Of a stretch of DNA of 64,000 nucleotides, positions 22,538 through 34,992 are shown piece after piece (position 1 is the stretch's first letter; each line of letters starts with the position of its first letter). A program made the position numbers and the translations under genes. The notes below the pieces were generated by a model. The model was not told the origin of the DNA, did no database searches, and saw only the letters and a program-made list of their open reading frames with translations. Source of the stretch: Cryptomeria japonica (lineage: Eukaryota; Streptophyta; Pinopsida; Cupressales; Cupressaceae); contig NC_081407.1 of assembly GCF_030272615.1 (NCBI RefSeq), positions 138,946,897 to 139,010,896 of the forward strand, read 5' to 3'.

Positions 22538-22764
22538 AGCAAAGCAATGAATCGTGGGATTACAATGTACTGACCAATTCAATTCTTTAGTATTGAGCCA
22601 TAGTACAATGAAATCCAATTTCATGCCATATTGTAGAAAATAGTTGCTTATTTATACATCTGAGAATCAAGTGCATGTCAACAAATTAAAATAATTGGAA
22701 AAACAAAACCTACCTTTGTGTGGCCTGCCAAGGCTTTCTATGAAGAAAGCTATCCTTCAAAGTA

Positions 22765-24615
22765 TCAGGACGTGTTGCTACAGTAAGTGTCTATATGATC
22801 TGAAAGAAAGGTATAGTTGCTTACACTCAAAGATCTAGAATAGCAACCTTCAGTACTTCGATACCTGTACGTCTCTTGGGTGCTCCCCAACCCACTACTG
22901 ACTAAGTTATTCTGAACAAAAATATAGCCCTCTGCATTCTGAGTATTATTTAAGGAGCTGAAAAATCTATTCGTTGGGGCAACAATGGAGATATCCATAT
23001 TGAATCCATTTGAAAAGTTTGCTATCTCAAGAGTGGTGTCATTACCTTCGTCCACCACAGCATAATACATATATGTGGGAAAAGAACTATCAACTTGAGC
23101 AGATAATAGTATCCCTGTGGGGGCCTCAAGTATAGCACCACTTGTGGCCCTTATACTTTGCTCCACAGTCTGTGCGTCTCCATTGTTTTCAAAAGTCATT
23201 GAATTTATGTACTTGTATTCTTGTGAAATGTTAGTAGTTATCTTTCCCTGAGATGATTCTACCCAGCCAGAGTGGGAAATCTTCCTGTGGGCAGATGTAA
23301 TAAAGGATCCATCGAGGCCTTTAAAGTTTGATTCAAGATTGGTCTCTAAAGGGGGAGCCTCATATTCAGTTAATTTTCCACTTGTTCTTGCACTCTTTGC
23401 ATCAAGCCACAAGTGCAAATTTGCATCTACAAACCACACACTGAGAGCATTGGTCACAGTCAAGCTAAATTTGTGCTCTTCTCCATCCAACAATCTTCCC
23501 AAAAATGGCGTGATTTCTATTTCATAGCTAGGGAGAGTAAAGGACCCGATACCAGAAACAGGACGCCAGAATAGTGGATTAATCCCTCCTGTATAAACTA
23601 CAGGAAAAGGCCAGACAGCACCAACCACTATATCATCTACCAAAACTAGTACCTCTCTAAAAGGCCCATTACCTGCGGTAGTGGTCAAATTGTTAGCCTC
23701 GATATACACATTAGGGGGATTGGAGTACCAGAACTCATCATCTGAATGGAATGAAACATAAATCTCCAGAACTGCCCTGTAAGCATTAGGAGGTATGCGC
23801 AATGACTTCCCCTGCATATCTGATGCATTTTGTATTTGGAACCATGCGCCCGCACTCTGTGAGTAGGGCAAGGAAATGGGGATAATCGAATCTGCATACC
23901 CATAATGATGCAAGCCCATCTCCCCCTTCTCTTCATAAAAATGGAATGTTATATTGACGTGATAGACCCCGGTATAGGTCTTATCTACTACATTGGCAAG
24001 CTTCACTTCCAGAATCTGAGGGCTCTTCAGCAGTGGAGAATACTTGGTTATATCCTTGAGAATAGTCCATTCAACTCCCGTCTTTGTGGGTTCTGCTGTG
24101 CACGTCCTGAGGATCTCCACGCCACTCAACCATACCCCTGCAATTCTATCGTACTGCCTTCCTTTACATGTTGCCTTCCACTCCATAAACACTTTACTCC
24201 ATTTGTCAGGGCACCATTTTGGGGGATTATACTTCACTATTACTGGAGGTTTTCCGTACGTGTATCCAAAATCATACTGTAAAACATGGATGGAGCAAGG
24301 CCTCTCTTTGGGAAGTTCAATGGGTTTTGTAACCTCAAAATCTACCAATGGGGGGATTTCATTTTGAGATTGAGTTTGACTAACCTGGTATGCGGATCCT
24401 TCGGTTTGAAGATGAATTTGACTCTCCTGGTATGTGAGTGTTTCAATTTGATCCGAGATCTCCCGATTCCTTCCAAGATTCACCATTGCAGGAGTTTCAC
24501 TGGCCATCAGTATCATCGTCACAGCCATTTTCCACCATTGCAAATGAGCCTCCATTCTAACATTTTCCAACGAAGGAGAGGATCCGATGAATCTCCTAAT
24601 ATAAATTTGTCTCAT
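22765..24615 (-). CDS. Peptide-N4-(N-acetyl-beta-glucosaminyl)asparagine amidase A-like protein
   Basis: An uninterrupted 616-codon frame encodes a plant PNGase A-type protein, the amidase that removes N-glycans from glycoproteins and glycopeptides in the secretory pathway or vacuole/apoplast. Family landmarks: FEVTKPIELPKERPCSI, LQYDFGYTYGKPPVIVKY, FMEWKATCKGRQYDRIAGVW, ILRTCTAEPTKTGVEW and VVDKTYTGVYHVNITFHFY, then the second half with WFVDANLHLWLDAKSA and the C-terminal EGCYSRSLSVSNYTF. Length is normal for the family. The first ATG gives a basic leader; the second Met (codon 21, at 24555) begins MEAHLQWWKMAVTMILMAS, a better signal peptide, so it may be the true start. Several NxS/T sites (NITF, NNT, NDT, NYT) fit a secreted glycoprotein. 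No intron is apparent. It is the only intact host-like gene in the window. Confidence 0.92.
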   Translation of the reverse strand: MRQIYIRRFIGSSPSLENVRMEAHLQWWKMAVTMILMASETPAMVNLGRNREISDQIETLTYQESQIHLQTEGSAYQVSQTQSQNEIPPLVDFEVTKPIELPKERPCSIHVLQYDFGYTYGKPPVIVKYNPPKWCPDKWSKVFMEWKATCKGRQYDRIAGVWLSGVEILRTCTAEPTKTGVEWTILKDITKYSPLLKSPQILEVKLANVVDKTYTGVYHVNITFHFYEEKGEMGLHHYGYADSIIPISLPYSQSAGAWFQIQNASDMQGKSLRIPPNAYRAVLEIYVSFHSDDEFWYSNPPNVYIEANNLTTTAGNGPFREVLVLVDDIVVGAVWPFPVVYTGGINPLFWRPVSGIGSFTLPSYEIEITPFLGRLLDGEEHKFSLTVTNALSVWFVDANLHLWLDAKSARTSGKLTEYEAPPLETNLESNFKGLDGSFITSAHRKISHSGWVESSQGKITTNISQEYKYINSMTFENNGDAQTVEQSIRATSGAILEAPTGILLSAQVDSSFPTYMYYAVVDEGNDTTLEIANFSNGFNMDISIVAPTNRFFSSLNNTQNAEGYIFVQNNLVSSGLGSTQETYRYRSTEGCYSRSLSVSNYTFLSDHIDTYCSNTS

Positions 24616-24639
24616 GGAAGCTATCCAGCCGGCACATGT

Positions 24640-25755
24640 TCATGATCTTATCTTAATTTTAAAAACTACTCACTATTATTATTAACACTATTGTGAGGAG
24701 TTTGCCGAAATCATGATTTTCTCATTCAAAAGAAAATATCAGGAGTGCTTTTTTTCAAGTCAGTCTATTCGGAAAAGATCAGAATCTATTTTCATTATAA
24801 ATTTAGTTGGGAGATTTGTAGAACAAAGAGGTTATAAGGCCTCATACTTCCTTCAAAATAGATGGAAAAATGTTGTATTTTAAAAGTGGAAAATTAAGTT
24901 TTAAAACATCTTTTGACTTACTAGTCACTCCATGTCAAATTGTAGTTGGAAACAATTGAAAAGAATCCACAAACAGCTAATCACAAGCAATCTCAAAGTT
25001 AAAACCATAGTCTTATATGAAATTCTTTTGGCTGAAGCATAAACTTTTCCATTAGAGGCATCATGAGGTTGTTAAGTTATTTTAAAAATGTTGAAAACAT
25101 GGATAACCATCACTAGCCCAAAATGGTTGTGCGGGAGCTTATGAACCGTAGGAAGAAAACTTAGATGAAACAAAACAACAATTGGATGAACAAGTGGTGA
25201 ATGTCCTAACACCAATGAAGAAATTAAAAAAATATGTAACTGAAAATTTAGAATTGCCATGTGGACAAAGCAGATGAGGTGGGAAAAAGCACAGTAGGGG
25301 AGAGGGACCAATATGTGATAGGGGTACCAATACATGTTATAGTACATGGAAACTTTTAGACCAATAGTGGTGCCCTAAAAATGACATGTCAATGCTTATT
25401 CCCAAAAAAGTACCTCTAAAATTCAAAAACAAACCAATGATGTGATGCCACATCAGCGCACAAGTAAACATGATTTAGTGCATACCTATGGGGTCTTATG
25501 ACAATTTGGGACCATTTTGCACACCTTCACAAAAATGCATGCTGATGTGGCATCACATGTGACCATATGGACTTGAAATTTTATTTTTAAGTCAGGGACT
25601 TGACAAGTAAGTTGTTGTGTAAATTTTATTTTTTTTGAAATGTTCATATATGATTTTGAGAAGTGTGAAGTTAGGGTGAACATGTACCGGCTCCTCTCCC
25701 CTACATCTAAGAGTTTAATCCAACTAAAGACCATGTTGAAAAAAACATACCTATA
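24640..25755. other. Upstream flank of the PNGase A gene; no gene
   Basis: AT-rich DNA. GGTACCAATACATG and GGACCAATATGTGATAG near 25305-25335 and a reversed related stretch at 25440-25700 (GATGTGATGCCACATCAGC against TGCTGATGTGGCATCACATG) form an inverted pair. No promoter element for the gene was clear. Confidence 0.4.
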
Positions 25756-26040
25756 GGTTGTATTAAAGGGAAAGTGAGGTTGTTAGTTGCACAAGTGAGG
25801 ACAAGATCATATCATCTTAGATGTTGGAAGATGCCCAAGGAAACTTGTGAAGAAAGAGCCTGCATATTCTGCAATAAGGGAGTGGTAGAAATTGAATGAC
25901 ACTTCATCATGGAATGCACAACTTATGAGGATATCCATACTTAAAACGAAAAGGACTTGAAGGTTGACAACATGCACCAATTATTTGAGGAAGAAAAGAT
26001 TGGCAACTTCCTTGTCAAAATTAATAGTAAATAGTAAGAG
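25755..26040 (+). pseudogene. LINE C-terminal Cys/His fragment
   Basis: The plus-strand frame reads VAQVRTRSYHLRCWKMPKET, then EERACIFCNKGVVEIE, a stop, and HFIMECTTYEDI. The C-x2-C ... H-x4-C arrangement after an RSYHLR motif is typical of the C-terminal finger of non-LTR reverse transcriptases. The rest of the LINE is absent. Confidence 0.5.
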
Positions 26041-26637
26041 GTTTGAGGATAAAATTTTGAATAAATTACTTATGACTGTAATACCCTAAAAATGGTCATC
26101 TAAACCATGGGCCCCTAATCTCGACAACATCACCAAGGTCCTAACCAAAGACAATTAAATCAATCTTGAGCACACAATGAATTAATTCTTCAATCATCAA
26201 ATGTCACATGGCAAATCAATAATTATATATTAATTAAATATTTATTTAATTAATTAAATCATTCCAAGAATATCATTTTGATCAATTATCATGTTTAATT
26301 TATTAAATATCCTAACATATTTAATTAATTAATAAATTTGTCATTTAATCATAAAAAATAAATTAATTTATCACAAAAGAGGAATTAATCACAAAGCAAG
26401 AGTTAAATTGAAAATAAAATAAAAGAATTCAATTCAAAGAAATCAAACTTAAATATTATTTCTTTCTTCTAAATTGAGAACTTGAAATCAGAAAAGCAAT
26501 TAAAAGGAATTTAATCATTCTCTAAAATTAGAACTCAAAGCTTTTGAGAAAAAGAAGTTCAGTTGCATTGAAAAAACTCTTTTCTTGAATAAATCAAAGA
26601 ATTATCTATTTTTATCACAAATGCATGGAATTAATTA
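26041..26637. other. AT-rich spacer
   Basis: No coding. A palindromic AT tract around 26222-26265 (TTAATTAAATATTTATTTAA) resembles the AT stem-loops of the LTR at 43.9 kb. Confidence 0.4.
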
Positions 26638-27680
26638 TGTCGAAGGCATACCCTATATGAAGTTTTCAACTTCCTTGTTGGAATCAATGGTTTAAAGTTA
26701 ACTAGAAGGATGCAAGACAATTGAATTGATCTCAATCGTAGGTTTACATTAATAATTTTTAAAAAAATGATTAAAAATTAAAAATATATATTTTAATATA
26801 ATTAATTAGAAAAAGAATGTGTACAAAAGAAAAATCTACTATTTTTTGCTTTTAATAATAATATCTTTTAATGGTATTTGTTTTTATTTGAATATTTCAT
26901 ATTTTTTTTAAGTTTCAAAAGTGGAAAAGACAAAAATGTTAAAAAAGAAAGAATTAGCTTTTATTCTACTTTTTTAAATGATTAATTTTTCATTAAGTGA
27001 AAATCTTATTTTTAGTTATTTATATTATTTTATGAAATCACAAATAATAATTCAGAATTATTAGAGTTCATTTAATTTATAGTTATTACTTATTTGTCTT
27101 ATTAAAATTTTAAATATTGTAGAATACTTATTTTTTGAATTAGAAATCTATCTTTTATTTCGGCATACCTTATATGAAGTTTTCAACTTCCTTATTGAAA
27201 TCAATGGTTTGAAGTGGAGTAGAAGGATGCAAGATGATTGAATTGATCTCAATCCTAGGTTTACATTAATATTAATTTTTTTCAAATGATTAAAAACTAA
27301 AAAAACATATTTAAATATGATTAATTAGAAAGAGAATGTGTACAAAAGAAAAATCTACTATGTTTTGCTTTTAATAATAATATATTTTAATGGTATTTAC
27401 TTTTATTGGAGTATTCTATATTTTTTTGAAGTTTCAAAAGTGAAAAATACAAAAATATTAAAAAAGAAAGAATTAGCTTTTTTTCTACTTTTTTAAATAA
27501 TTAATTTTTCATTAAGTGAAAATATAATTTTAATTATTTATATTTTTTAATGAATTTATAAATGATAATTCAGAATTATTAGAGTTCATTTAATTTATAG
27601 TTATTACTTATTTGTCTTATTAAAATTTTAATTATTGTAGAATACTTATTTTTTAAATTAGAAATCTATCTTTTATTTCT
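26638..27680. repeat. Tandem duplication of about 520 bp, two copies
   Basis: CGGCATACCTTATATGAAG-type sequence starts both units (about 26641 and 27164); both end AGAATACTTATTTTTT then AATTAGAAATCTATC. The copies differ by scattered substitutions and short indels and have no coding content. Confidence 0.85.
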
Positions 27681-27699
27681 ATCTTCTTTTGATAAGAAT

Positions 27700-28135
27700 T
27701 ATCTCTTTATAACTACCTCTCTCTCTGCTTCTCTTGTTGTAAATATCTATCTCTCGCTCCTCTTCCAATTTATGCCCATCTCTTCCTCTATCTCCCTATA
27801 TTTCTCTTCCTCTCCCTTCATATTTATTTGTCTAGCTCTAGTTCTCTATATATATCTATGTATCAATCTTTTTATTTCTCTTTGTTTCTCCCTCTTTCTA
27901 TGTCTCCTTATATATCTATATCTCTATCACTCTATCTCACCATCTACATATCTCTTTATCTCCCAATATTCCTCTATATATCTCTTCATATCCCCATATT
28001 TATACCTTTTTATCTCACTCTACATCTCTTTATCTCTCTATCTATTTTATCCTCTTCCTCTCTCACTCTATCTACCTTTCTACCACTACCTTTCTCTCCC
28101 CCCTCTATTTATATACATGTATCCCTCTATATATC

Positions 28136-28229
<94 letters not shown>

Positions 28230-28270
28230 CATCTCTCTCTTTCTCTCTTTCTTCTCCCACCCCCCATCTC
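27700..28270 (+). repeat. Pyrimidine-rich tract with (TC)n core
   Basis: About 570 bp is nearly all C and T with interspersed TA, degenerate TCTCTATCTC at the start and a pure (TC)n run at about 28137-28210, then (AT)n. The long Ser/Leu/Tyr-rich frames here are products of the repeat, not genes. Confidence 0.9.
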
Positions 28271-29413
28271 TCTCCCTCTCACCTAATTGCAAACATAACA
28301 TGAGCCTGTTGGTTATAGAACTTGATTTTCTTTCTAATTGAAATTTTTTGTTTCAATTATTATTGGAACCTTGTAAGAGAATGCAAAGTGGATTTGAAAC
28401 TATCACTTCTCCATTGAGACCTTTGTTTCACAAGCAACATTATTTTCTAAATTTGGTATACCAATTGATCTCATGTAATACACAAATTTATGCAAAAAAT
28501 TGACTAAATTTTACCCTAATTAACCTTTCGTACCTCTTCAACATACCCATTGCACACTAAGGTGCAATTGCTAGTTAATTCTTATTTCTAATGCAAACTC
28601 AAACTTATAATCTGAATGCATTTCAATTAAATTATAATTAGAATATGTCTCAAGGTTAATTGAATCTGATTTCTCAATTATTTCAATTAATCCTAAATTG
28701 TGCTTTTTCTTGATCTCTCTTGTAATTCTCTATAAATTCAGCATTCAACTCTCATTCAAATCACCCTGGAGATTTGTTATTATACACTTTTCGCTCTGGA
28801 GTCATTGAATATATTGTGCTTGCTATTTGAGATTATTGCATCTTAGTTTAGATTATTTGCATATTTAGTTTATTCGTGATTGCTTGAATCAATTATTGCT
28901 TGAATTCGTTATTGCTTGAATTATTCATTCATCTTCCATCCATTTAGTTTAATCTCATGCTCATATAGATTAAATCATTCATCTTGGTGTAGTCTAGTCA
29001 CTGGTATTGCTTATACAAATCTGAGAGCAATCTTATACTCACATCTTTTAGAAGGCAATTAGTCGATTTAAAATGGTTTTCATATTCATGCTTATACCTG
29101 TCTAACCATACATGTAATGACTTAATTGAAGTGTTGTGTCTTGCAACTTATAGACTTATTTCACTTTTTCACACACACAATGACTAATGTTATTATTGAT
29201 TGATCTATTTAATTAGCATGGGAGCACGATTCAAGGAGCCTTGCACTCAACAAGACTTGATTCTTGGTGAGTTCATTAAGAACCTTTAACTTCACCACAA
29301 ACAAGGGCCCATTGATAATGCGGTGTTTTCTTTTTGATATGTAGTCAAATTGAGAATAGCATTGAATCAAACTGAGGTAAATTTAATGTAAGACAAGGTG
29401 GGGTTAAATTTGA

Positions 29414-29458
<45 letters not shown>

Positions 29459-30614
29459 CACACTCTAATTTCAAAACTACACTTATTTACATCTATTTTT
29501 TAATATTTAAATTTAAAACTTTTATCATTATTTTAAAAATCATTAAAAATAAAAAAATTTAAAATATATATTTTTTAGCTAAATTAATTATTGTTATTGT
29601 CTATTAATAATTAAAAAAAAAAAATCTATATATTTTAATTATGAAATGATAAATTAAATTTTTTAAAATACCTTTATATTAATACATGTAAATGGTAAAG
29701 TTAAAAGGTAAATTTTTTTTACACTCCACCTTTTGTTGTCTTACGCTCCACCTCTTGCTATCGTTATAAAATGCATTTAAGTATTAAATATTATAATCAA
29801 TTTACTTATTCATTAAAAAACCTACAATAGTCTTATCTTTACAAAATTTGTTATTCAAATTATGATTCATAAATCAATGCAATTGATTAAACAATTTTTT
29901 TTAATTTATTTTATAGATAAGGGGCCATAGCCCATAAATTTATTGATTAATATGCAAAAATTTACATGACCTAGTTTAGGGGAGCATACTGGTAGGAAAG
30001 AACTAGGTAAAAAACCTCTGGTTGTAGCTCCAAACCTATCTCTAAATAAATTACAATGAGCCTGCTTAGCTAGGCTATAAACATATGAGGGATTGAACCC
30101 ACCCGAATAGAGGACCGAGAGTACTTACAAAATTCCTTGAAACAGAGAATAATATGTTGCTTTTGTAGATGATAATACATCTTTCTGCTATCTCTGAGCT
30201 CTTGTAGACAAAGCCACACACAACTAGAAATCACAGCTTGGGCAGGTATTAGTATTCATCATACCCATATGATTGCTAAACCCAACTGCATAATCTCCCA
30301 TATCTTGATATCAACAAAGAAGGAGAGCTCAATTTGCTCAGGTTAGCTTTGATTTATGAGTGGATTGCTGCCAAAAAAGGAGAATATTGTACTATCCAGA
30401 AATTCACATCCTTAATTTGGTATTTAATAATCAATAGAACCTCAGGTAACCAAAACATACCATAATATATAATAGCCAAATATAGAGGTGAAATATCAAC
30501 TAACACAGAAATAACAAAGACACCATCTACAATCCCATTTCAGAGCATTCTAAAAGTAACCATAGGACTATAGCATACCAACAACAAGAAAGGAAAATCA
30601 TGCAACAAAAAAAG

Positions 30615-30708
<94 letters not shown>

Positions 30709-31170
30709 TAGTACAAGCAATAAAAACTAGAACACAAACGAGTACAAATATATATTTAATCTTACTAGCCAGAGAAGAAGAACCATAACCTTAAGGAAAA
30801 AGATGAATAAGTATGTAAAGACACCAACAGACTACCCATAGATAACGAAATATTTACAGAACTTCAGAGAGTAGAGAATAGAAGTGTAAAGGAGTAAGCA
30901 ATCTTAAACATCCTTAAAATTTCTATATAAAGGAAAGCCAAAATGGTAAACATATCTACCCATCATCAACTACTGATCACCTTATAAATATTTAAGATCT
31001 AAGGGCTACCAAATATAAAATGCCAACAAGTATAACAGGCCTGTCAAAAAGCCCACATAGAACATAGTGGAGTATTGAAAATTCCATCCAAGGGTCGTAA
31101 GAACGACTAAGGTATCATCTTAAGGTAAACTTACTCTAACTGAGTGTGAATATATGCAATAGGCCATGAC
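28271..31170. other. Repeat-poor AT-rich spacer with two microsatellites
   Basis: No gene recognised. (TG)n(TA)n lies at 29413-29460 and (TG)n(AG)n at about 30617-30709. The part at 29930-30540 has higher complexity and could be an unrecognised 3' end of a transposon, but I see no conserved peptide. Confidence 0.5.
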
Positions 31171-31174
31171 CTAA

Positions 31175-31918
31175 TTAAACACTAGCATCATGCAGGGCTA
31201 CTCTCTTAGCTCCTAGAGAGGAGGATTCAGATCCATCCTTAGAGCCTCTCGACTTCCTTTTGGGAGTTCTCCTAGCTTTCTTCGGTCCACCCCGTAAATG
31301 AGATGCCCTAATAATCACTGATGGAAGAACTTGAAATCTACCCACATTAGTATCAAGAAATTCCAGGGGTGGCTCATATCCTTCTTCTTTCATGTAGTCC
31401 ACCCACCATTTAGTTCCCTCTACTGGCTTCAGATATAACCACTTTTGGAGGAAGTCAATATTGCATGCTATTGTGGATTTCCTCTCCACAAAGTTCTTCC
31501 TATCATTAATTACCAAAACAGGGCGCTTAACCACACCTTCCCTCTACCTGCCTTCTACTACAAGTCCACCCATCTTGTAGTCTTCTAGGAAGGGAATTCT
31601 TAGGCTTTCATAAACATTTTGCATTGCTAATTCTAAACGTTTTAGCAAATCTCCTTTAAATACTTCTCTGTAGAGTTGAATTACCTCTGACTTAGGGATT
31701 TTCATCACCAGGAGAATTGCTACAAATTTCGTAGGAATGTCATAGTTAACCCTGAACCTATAATCATAATTGACAAACACTTCCCCCAAAATCTCTTGCA
31801 CTGCTTTGGATGCTAAATTGTCAAGCTCGTTGAGTATCCTACACAACCTCTCCTGCTTGACCTTGCCTCTGAACACCATCATCCTACAACTCTCATGGAG
31901 AACAATATGAGACTCCAT
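31175..31918 (-). pseudogene. Unknown protein, broken by one stop
   Basis: One frame of about 248 codons runs from ATG at 31918 to 31175, interrupted by a single TAG near 31544. The N-terminal half looks soluble and mostly helical (ERLCRILNELDNLASKAVQE, IQLYREVFKGDLLKRLELAM). The middle has WLYLKPVEGTKWWVDYMKEE. The C-terminus is strongly basic (GGPKKARRTPKRKSRG), like a nuclear localisation or nucleic-acid-binding tail. I do not recognise the family. The RNase H fragment just upstream on the same strand suggests a transposon protein, but it could be a host pseudogene. Confidence 0.45.
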
Positions 31919-32345
31919 AATACACCCTATCTTTATAGACTCAAAAGCTCTTGATGTTAAAATCGGGAATACTGAGAGACCCTTCTACCTTGTCCCTTAA
32001 AGTTGCCAACAATGACCTTAAATGATTGCAATTAATGCGACTAAAAACACCAACAATAAGGAGTACCTCATGTGCGGAAGGGACTCAAGTGGGTGATTAA
32101 CTAGCCGCTTTGAAAGATCATAATTATCTACCAGCTAGCCATAAAATGCCCATTCCGTGAGCACCCAATTTGATTCCATGCAATCATTAACAAGTGCTAT
32201 TTATCAATTAACTCCTATTGTTCCTAATCTTAAAGTCGGGGGCAACTAAGTAATTCTATATGATAAAAATATTTGCATAAGATGACCTATTGACAAATCC
32301 CATAACTAGTTGGAATGCTATTCATAACCCATTATGTTTCATCCT
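31919..32345. other. No gene seen
   Basis: Spacer between the unknown ORF and an RNase H fragment; no recognised peptide. Confidence 0.3.
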
Positions 32346-32349
32346 GAGA

Positions 32350-32640
32350 TAATTATGACCCCTACTCCATCAACCCCTTGATTGGCCTATCTATCATCTT
32401 TATAATTCCCTTCTCGATAAATTTGGTTAATAGCAAATTCAACAAGTGAGTTGAGAAGGTCTAATGCCCAGCCTAGTTGGTCGATTACTTTCCAATTGGG
32501 TGTCGATCCTCTTTATAAAGCATTAATAATTATAGCCGAGTCGCCTACAATTTTGATTTCCTAAAAATCGGCTTTTATCTCCATAAAAGACCTTCAACTA
32601 GAGCAAGAAAAATAGCCATATTATTAGTGTCTATCCCAAA
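32350..32640 (-). pseudogene. LINE-type RNase H fragment
   Basis: The minus strand encodes TNNMAIFLALVEGL, then after a frame change IKIVGDSAIIINAL and INQIYREGNYK. These are the central and C-terminal parts of the RNase H domain that ends many plant L1 LINEs. Several stops and one shift are present. It is a separate copy from the RNase H at 33.1-33.6 kb. Confidence 0.6.
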
Positions 32641-32647
32641 CAACTGA

Positions 32648-32729
32648 GAGATGTGTGTGTGTGTGTGTATAAAATCAATAAAATGGACGGATATTTATAA
32701 ATGAACTCAAACCAAAAAAATAAAAAATC

Positions 32730-32765
<36 letters not shown>

Positions 32766-32836
32766 ATACATGATTGAGTAAATATTAGTAGAGACAAGAG
32801 AAAAGCAACCAGGGGGAGAAAGGAGAAGGAAAATAA

Positions 32837-32885
<49 letters not shown>

Positions 32886-32890
32886 TATGT
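32648..32890. repeat. Cluster of dinucleotide microsatellites
   Basis: (TG)n at about 32651-32668 and 32739-32766, and (TA)n at about 32836-32880 followed by CACACACA. Confidence 0.9.
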
Positions 32891-33121
32891 ATCTATTATA
32901 TAAGGGATAGGGAGCATGCGATAAAAATAGAGAGGGCAATCAAGGGAAGCAGAGTCTACCAAGACAAAGAAGAAATAAGGAACAAAAAGGAGGACGCCAC
33001 CGATCATAAATGATATCATACAGATAGGAGTATAAAAAAATAATTCAAGATAATATAAAATAAACAAGGAAATATAAAACTCGACAATCACACAACGACA
33101 ACTTGATTCACACATCTCAAT

Positions 33122-34992
33122 CTTAACCAATACCCACTTTTTCCTGCCAAACCCCATCAGCACCAAGGTTAGCAAGAGTGTCTGCTTTATAATTTCCTTC
33201 CCTATAAATATGGTTTGTTGTGACTGAATTAAAGTACTTTAATAATTCCATAGCTTTGTTAACCAATCTATCTAACTTCTAGTTTTGTGTTCTGCCTGAT
33301 CTTAGAGCATTAATGATCACAACGGAGTCACCCTCAACTTCCAATTTCTTAATACTTAAATCTATACTTAGCGAGAGACCTTTGATTAGAGCGCTTATTT
33401 CTGCTACATTGTTAGTTACTTCCCCAATAGGTCTTGACAATATGGCTACCTCCGCTCAATCCCAAAGATGGATAACACAACCTATCCCGACTTGCCCTGG
33501 GTTACCTCTAGAGGATCCATCAAAATTGAGTTTATACCAACCTCTTTCCGCGTGGTACCACCTACACTCCTCCCTTTTACCTTTAGTTATTTTCCCCCCT
33601 TTATCACTGAAAAGAGGAATTTTGAGTCCTACTCAGATTACTATTATTAATTTTGATAATAGAAGCTTCTATTTTATTTAGGAGATTTTCCAAGGGTAAC
33701 TGCTTCCCTTTGAATATCCTCCTATTCCTTTCTTTCCAAATTTCTGAGAAGAGAATAGGAGTGATTACCCACAACATGCCACAAAGACTTTGATTAAGGT
33801 GGATAGGCCATTCCTTCACGAGGCTTAGGAGATATTTGGGAAATGTTGTATACCAACCAAGCTTACTCACCGACCAACTCCAACACTAACTTGTGAATTT
33901 GCAATTAAGCATCAAATGTTCCAAAGTTTCTTCATCTTTTTCATAGAGAGGACATATGATAGGACCCTCATATCCAAACTTTTTGAACTAATCCATGGTT
34001 AAGATTTTACTTTGCAAAGCAGTCAATAGGAATAGACCTACCTTATGTAGGCACATCTTATCCTAAAACAGAGCAATTGGCAAGTTTGTTTTGTGGCTTT
34101 GATGACTATTATTAAGATAATTATAGCCATCCTTCACACCGTATTCTCCAGACTTGGACTTATTCCAAATCAACCTATCCTCACCCCCACCAAAATTTAT
34201 TTGCCTTTCCTTTAATATATCCCTAAGCGGGTTAGTTTCAAAATCCAGAAGATTCAACCTATTCAACGGCTTCCATCTCCATCCAAGAGCCAGATCAGTG
34301 TTGTCTAATACAACATAATCCGTGACATACTTTCCTACTTTAGTTTCCGAAGTCTCCTTTAAGGTTGGATTGTTTAGGAGGTTATAGATTGGAGGGCAAC
34401 CCCCCATGAGTCACTCCAAAATAGATCTTTACTTCCATCAACTATATTCCAGGACAATTGATATGAAATAATACTTCTACAATCCACTAGGAAATTCCAA
34501 AGTTTGGAACCCTTAGGGGGTTAGAAGTTCTAAAGATTCTAATTGGGTCATTAACATTTAGATATTTATGATGATGGATTATAACACATTTCAAATGAGG
34601 TTCCTTATACATTTTATAGACCAACTTAGCTCCTAAAGCCTTGTTTTGTTTAGATATGTTTCTAAGGCCTAAACCTCCCCCTACCTTCAATAAGCACATT
34701 TTATCCCATGCTATAAGAGAAAACTTTTTCTTCTCTGAAAGCCCCTGCAGATAGAAGGTTTTGAGTTTCTTGTTCAACTTGTCTCTGATCCCTGCAGTTA
34801 AGGGGAGGCATGACATTTGAAATTGGGGTATTGTTGAAAGACCAACTTAATCATAATAACCCTCCCTACTGCTGACAACCATTTCCCTTTCCATGACTGG
34901 ATTCTTTTATCGAGTTTGGATAACACATTCTCCCATAGCTTTGTAGATTTAGTACCCTTTTCCAAGGGGATTCCTAGATACTTACATGGAAG
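33122..34992 (-). pseudogene. L1-type LINE ORF2, C-terminal part: RT thumb, zf-RVT, RNase H
   Basis: This is the downstream half of a LINE ORF2 split by an LTR element. In minus-strand order: LPCKYLGIPLEKGTKSTKLW and GKWLSAVGRVIMIKLV (post-RT region), DKMCLLKVGGGLGLRNI, the zf-RVT region with ILFSEIWKERNRRIFKG, and a full RNase H (YKLNFDGSSRGNPG, NNVAEISALIKGL, EGDSVVIINAL, YREGNYKADTLANLGADG) ending at a stop near 33122. The RNase H acidic residues (D, E, D, D) are all visible. Several stops and frame changes break it. The N-terminal half lies at 40285-41770. Confidence 0.85.
34988..34992. repeat. TSD of gag-only LTR element, left
   Basis: GGAAG precedes the LTR terminus TGTAAAGG; the same GGAAG follows the right LTR at 40280-40284. 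Removing the element joins the LINE reading frame around LPCKYLGIPL. Confidence 0.85.

Noticed and set aside
27772-28341. Long Ser/Leu/Tyr-rich frames
   Set aside because: They are translations of the TCTCTATCTC and (TC)n tract; no start context, domain or composition of a real protein.
32631-33175. Hydrophobic Tyr/Ile/Phe-rich frames that look like membrane proteins
   Set aside because: They come from (TA)n and (TG)n microsatellites and AT-rich flanks.
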